Part shown: piece by piece, positions 60,692-64,000 of the stretch
Position numbering within the stretch: the first letter of the stretch is position 1
Layout of the letters: each line of letters opens with the position of its first letter
DNA from: Roseomonas aerilata DSM 19363
GTDB taxonomy: Bacteria > Pseudomonadota > Alphaproteobacteria > Acetobacterales > Acetobacteraceae
Length of the DNA: 64,000 bases
Reading direction: 5' to 3'
NCBI RefSeq assembly: GCF_000711725.1
Contig: NZ_JONP01000001.1
Location: 124,001 to 188,000, forward strand
Notes under the pieces: generated by a model
Seen by the model: only the letters and a program-made list of their open reading frames with translations
Told to the model about the DNA's origin: nothing
The model's database searches: none
Position numbers and translations under genes: made by a program

Positions 60692-63600
60692 ATGCCCATG
60701 CGCGTGCTTCGTCTTCTCGCGGTCCTGCTCGCGCTCGCGGTGGCGGTGCCCGGCATGGCCGGGGCGCAGGATCTCGGGATGCCCGGGCTCTCGGCGGAGG
60801 CCTCGCGCTACGCCGCCTCGCTGTCGCGGCGCTTTCCGGCGGGAGGCACGCCCCAGCAGCGGACGGCGGCGGAGGCGCGGGCGGCGCAGGCGGAGGGGCG
60901 TGGGGACTGGCCCGCCGCGGCCTCAGCCTGGGAGGAGCGGCTGGGCATGGGGAGCGTGCGGCCCGAGATGTGGCTGTCGCTCGCCCGGGCGATGATGGCG
61001 CGGGTGCCGCCCGACCCGGTGAAGGCGCTCTCGGCCGCGCGGATGAACTTCGACCTTGTCGGCGCGGGGGAGCCGGAGGTGGCCGCGCTGCGGGTGATGG
61101 CCGATGCGCTGCGGGCGCAGGAGCGCTGGGCGCTGGCCATCGGCGTGCTGGAGGCGGTGGTGGAGCGGCTTCCGGGTGATGCGGCGGCGCGCACGCAGTT
61201 GGCGGATGTGCGGCGGGCGGCGGGGATGATGCTGCGGCGCGTGCGGACGGAGCCGGAGGCCGAGCCGGCGCGGGCCTGCCTTTCCTTCACCGTGGCGCCC
61301 CAGCATGGCGGGCGCTGGCAGCCGGAGGACTGGGTGCGGACGGAGCCGCCGATCCCCGGGCTCGCGGTGACGCGGGAGGATGACGGGATCTGCGTGGCGG
61401 GGCTGCCCTGGGGGCGGCGGACGCGGCTGGTGCTGCGCGCGGGGCTGCCAGGGGAGGACGGGGCGAACCTGCGGGCCGACCTGCCGGTGGAGGTGGCGAT
61501 GCCCGACCGGGCGGAGCGGATCGCCTTCGACCAGCGCGCCTTCATCCTGCCGCGCGGGGCCGCGCCGCGGGTCTCCGTGGCCACGATGAACGTGGAGCGG
61601 CTGCAGATCCGGCTCGTGCGGGTGAGCGAGCGGAACCTCGTGCCGATGACGCGGGACACGCGGCTCGGGGAGGCGATGAGCGGGTATCAGGCGGAGGAGC
61701 TGCCGGACTCGCGCGGGCGCGTGGTCTGGGAGGGGACGGCCGAGGTGCCGCGCTTCCAGCGCAACGCGACGCAGCGGACGGTGCTGCCGCTGCCGGAGGC
61801 GCTGACGGGATCGGGGCCGGGGTTGTTCGTGCTGCTGGTGCGGAACGCGGCGGAGGCGAGCGGGTCCGGCAATACCGTCGCGCTGCCGATCATGGCGACG
61901 GATATCGGGCTGATGGCCTGGCGCGGGAGCGAGGGGCTGGCGGTGCAGGCGCGGGGCCTGGGGGATGCGCGGCCGAAGGCGGGGGTGCGGGTCGCGCTGA
62001 TCGCCCGGAACAACGACGTGCTGGCGGAGGCGGATTCGGACGCGGAGGGGGTGGTGCGCTTCGCGGGGCCCTTGCTGCGGGGCGAAGGGGGCGTGGCGCC
62101 GGTGGCGCTGCACGCGCAGCAGGGGGAGGATCTGGTTTCGCTGGACCTGGAGGCGGCCTCCTTCGACCTCTCGGACCGGGGGGTGACGGGGCGGGATTAC
62201 CCGGGGCCGGTGGATGCCTTCATGTGGCTCGACCGCGGGGTCTACCGGCCGGGGGAGGTGGTTCGGCTCTCGCTGCTGCCGCGGGATTCGGCGGGGCGGG
62301 TGGTGGACCTGCCGATCCGGCTGCGGCTGAAGCGGCCGAACGGACAGGTGGCGGCGGAAGCGGTGCCGGAACGCGGGCCGGAGGGGGTGGTGCTCTGGGC
62401 GCCGCAGCTCTCGGCGGGGGCGCCGGCGGGGGGGTGGACGATTGAGGCGCTGGTCGATCCGAACCGGCCGCCGATCGCGAGCATCGCCTTGCAGGTGGAT
62501 GCCTTCGTGCCGGAGCGGCTGGAGGTGAAGGCCGGGCCCGCGCCGGGGCCACTGGTGGCGGGGGCGCCGCTGGTGCTGCCGGTGGAGGCGCGCTTCCTCT
62601 ACGGCGCGCCGGGGGCGGGGCTGACGGGAGCGGCGGAGATGCGGCTTTCCGTCGATCCGGAGCCGTTCGAGGCCTGGAAGGGTTGGCGCTTCGGGTTGGC
62701 GGAGGAGCCCTTCGACGGCGGGTTGCAGAGCTTCGACATCGGGGAGACGGACGCGCAGGGGCGTGGATCGGTCTCGCTGACGCTGCCGAACCTGCCGGAT
62801 ACGTCGCGGCCGCTGCGGGCGGAGGTGACGGTGACGATGGCCGAGCCGGGCGGGCGGGGGAGCAAGGGGGTGGCGGGAGTGCCCGTGCGGTCGGCCTCGC
62901 CCTTCGTGGCGCTGCGGCCAGCCTTCCGCGACGGGAGCGTGGATGACGGCGCGGAGGCGGCGGTGGAGGCGGCGCTGGTCTCGCCGACCGGAGAGGCGCT
63001 GGCCGGGCGGCTGCGGGCGCGGCTGGTGCGGGAGCGGCCGAGCTGGCGGCTGGCGGTGATCAACGGGATGGCGCGCTACGAGACCGTCTGGCGGGACGAG
63101 CCGGTGGATGCGGCCGAGCTGACGGTGGCGCCGGGGCGGCCGGGCCGCTTCGCGCGGCGGGTTGGGTTCGGGCGGTATCGGCTGGAGGTCTCGCAGGAGG
63201 GCGGGATGGCGATCGCCACGATCCGGTTCCGCTCGGGCTGGACGGGGTCCGAGGATCCGGCGGTGCCGGACAAGGTCGATGTTGCGGCGGACCGGCGGGC
63301 CTACGGCGCCGGAGAGGTGGCGCGGCTGCGGGTGAGCCCGCCCTTCGCCGGGCGGGCGAGTGTCGCGGTGCTGACGGATCGGGTGCTCTCCGTGCTGGAC
63401 ATCGACGTGCCCGCGGGCGGGGCGGAGGTCGAGGTGCCGGTCGAGGCCGGCTGGGGGCCGGGGGCCTGGGTTGCGGTGACGGTGTTCCGGCCGGGGGAGA
63501 CCGCCGCGCAGGGCGGGGCGCTGCCGCGGCGGGCGATCGGGCTGGCCTGGATCGGGCTCGACCCGGCGCCGCGGACGCTGGAGGTGGCGATCGAGGGGGA

Positions 63601-64000
63601 GAACCTGCTTCGTCCGGGGCGGCGGGTGGAGGTGCCGGTCCGGGTGGGGAATGCGGCGGGGTCGGCCTGGCTGACGCTGGCGGCGGTGGATGAGGGAATC
63701 CTGCGGCTGACGCGGTTCCGTTCGCCGGAGCCGGTGGCGCATTTCCTCGGGCGGCGGAAGCTGGGGCTGGATATCCGGGACGATTACGGGCGGCTGATCG
63801 GGCCGGCGGAGGGCGAGCCGACGCTGCTGCGCCAGGGCGGCGACGACAATTTCAACACGGCGGGGGTGCAGCCGCCGCAGCGGATCGTGGCGCTGTTCTC
63901 CGGCGTGGTGGCGGTGGGGGCGGATGGGCGCGCGGCGGTGCCGCTGGAGCTGCCGCCCTTCAACGGTGAGCTGCGGCTGATGGCGGTGGCCTGGTCGGGG
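60692..64000 (+). CDS. Alpha-2-macroglobulin family protein, YfhM type (partial, runs off the window)
   Basis: The frame from ATG 60692 (or 60698) stays open to the edge, 1103 codons, with the C-terminal third missing. Signal peptide MRVLRLLAVLLALAVAVPGMAGA (from the second Met) precedes a helical N-terminal part (LSARA-type TPR-like, to about 190) and then successive macroglobulin beta domains: GRWQPEDWVRTEPPIPGL, the conserved DRGVYRPGEVVRLSLLPRD (MG2), GRGSVSLTLPNLPDTSRPL, and VPLELPPFNGELRLMAVAWS at the edge. Such proteins trap proteases in the periplasm and usually precede pbpC. The thioester region is beyond the window, so its presence is unknown. A long antisense frame across this gene is a GC shadow. 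Confidence 0.9.
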   Translation, partial: MPMRVLRLLAVLLALAVAVPGMAGAQDLGMPGLSAEASRYAASLSRRFPAGGTPQQRTAAEARAAQAEGRGDWPAAASAWEERLGMGSVRPEMWLSLARAMMARVPPDPVKALSAARMNFDLVGAGEPEVAALRVMADALRAQERWALAIGVLEAVVERLPGDAAARTQLADVRRAAGMMLRRVRTEPEAEPARACLSFTVAPQHGGRWQPEDWVRTEPPIPGLAVTREDDGICVAGLPWGRRTRLVLRAGLPGEDGANLRADLPVEVAMPDRAERIAFDQRAFILPRGAAPRVSVATMNVERLQIRLVRVSERNLVPMTRDTRLGEAMSGYQAEELPDSRGRVVWEGTAEVPRFQRNATQRTVLPLPEALTGSGPGLFVLLVRNAAEASGSGNTVALPIMATDIGLMAWRGSEGLAVQARGLGDARPKAGVRVALIARNNDVLAEADSDAEGVVRFAGPLLRGEGGVAPVALHAQQGEDLVSLDLEAASFDLSDRGVTGRDYPGPVDAFMWLDRGVYRPGEVVRLSLLPRDSAGRVVDLPIRLRLKRPNGQVAAEAVPERGPEGVVLWAPQLSAGAPAGGWTIEALVDPNRPPIASIALQVDAFVPERLEVKAGPAPGPLVAGAPLVLPVEARFLYGAPGAGLTGAAEMRLSVDPEPFEAWKGWRFGLAEEPFDGGLQSFDIGETDAQGRGSVSLTLPNLPDTSRPLRAEVTVTMAEPGGRGSKGVAGVPVRSASPFVALRPAFRDGSVDDGAEAAVEAALVSPTGEALAGRLRARLVRERPSWRLAVINGMARYETVWRDEPVDAAELTVAPGRPGRFARRVGFGRYRLEVSQEGGMAIATIRFRSGWTGSEDPAVPDKVDVAADRRAYGAGEVARLRVSPPFAGRASVAVLTDRVLSVLDIDVPAGGAEVEVPVEAGWGPGAWVAVTVFRPGETAAQGGALPRRAIGLAWIGLDPAPRTLEVAIEGENLLRPGRRVEVPVRVGNAAGSAWLTLAAVDEGILRLTRFRSPEPVAHFLGRRKLGLDIRDDYGRLIGPAEGEPTLLRQGGDDNFNTAGVQPPQRIVALFSGVVAVGADGRAAVPLELPPFNGELRLMAVAWSG

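Noticed and set aside
60923-63742. 939-codon leftward open frame opposite the alpha-2-macroglobulin gene
   Set aside because: Composition is almost only Arg, Pro, His and Gly with no domain; the rightward frame has clear macroglobulin motifs.

Overview
This is a very GC-rich (roughly 70 percent by eye) bacterial chromosome segment. Its gene content points to an alphaproteobacterium of the Rhodospirillales/Acetobacteraceae, probably Roseomonas-like. Indicators are solitary Bug-type solute receptors, class II DAHP synthase, monothiol glutaredoxin next to BolA, a purC-purS-purQ / purL order, an HWE-family histidine kinase, TerC paralogues and a YfhM-type alpha-2-macroglobulin. The lineage is inferred, not computed. 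No prophage, plasmid genes, CRISPR array, rRNA or tRNA was seen.

Layout. 0-4 kb: a leftward catabolic operon (fumarylacetoacetase, cyclase-family hydrolase, Bug receptor) with a divergent GntR regulator. 4-18 kb: GabD-like aldehyde dehydrogenase, glutathione reductase, a periplasmic amidohydrolase, an ArsB-like/MFS transporter pair, NhaA, class II DAHP synthase with nicotinate phosphoribosyltransferase, and an MFS pump divergent from a LysR regulator. 18-25.5 kb: an Fe/2-oxoglutarate oxygenase, then a tightly overlapping rightward run: a degenerate NAD-synthetase homologue, a 131-aa unknown, gltX, cysS, an acetyltransferase, a second Bug receptor. 25.5-31 kb: a large membrane protein (probable GT-C fold), trmJ, and a three-gene lipid cassette (CDP-alcohol phosphotransferase, CdsA-like, PlsC-like). 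31-32.6 kb: rpsD with a consensus promoter, a tandemly repeated 3' end and a strong terminator, then a membrane protein.

32.6-49 kb: a leftward series containing purB, purC, purS, purQ, purL, bolA and grxD, in the order expected for alphaproteobacteria but broken by two blocks. One (36.7-41.4 kb) has a transposase-derived ORF, LysR, oxidoreductases and an SMP-30 protein. The other (43.4-47.4 kb) has envelope and stress proteins. 49-55 kb: two TerC-family genes, a lipoprotein, a truncated formate/nitrite transporter relic, a trypsin-like protease, radC and a histidine kinase. 55-64 kb: DUF1003 protein, carbonic anhydrase with map, a bdcR/bdcA-type pair, a DHA2 drug pump and the first ~1100 codons of an alpha-2-macroglobulin that runs off the window.

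Points most worth checking are: a strand-composition switch near 33 kb that ignores gene orientation; a NadE homologue that has lost nearly all catalytic residues yet sits in frame in a translation-coupled operon; a lipid cassette whose enzymes carry Asn at positions normally Asp; five tandem copies of the rpsD stop region; and a three-copy 24-residue repeat in a stress protein. No clearly new defence or mobile system was found.
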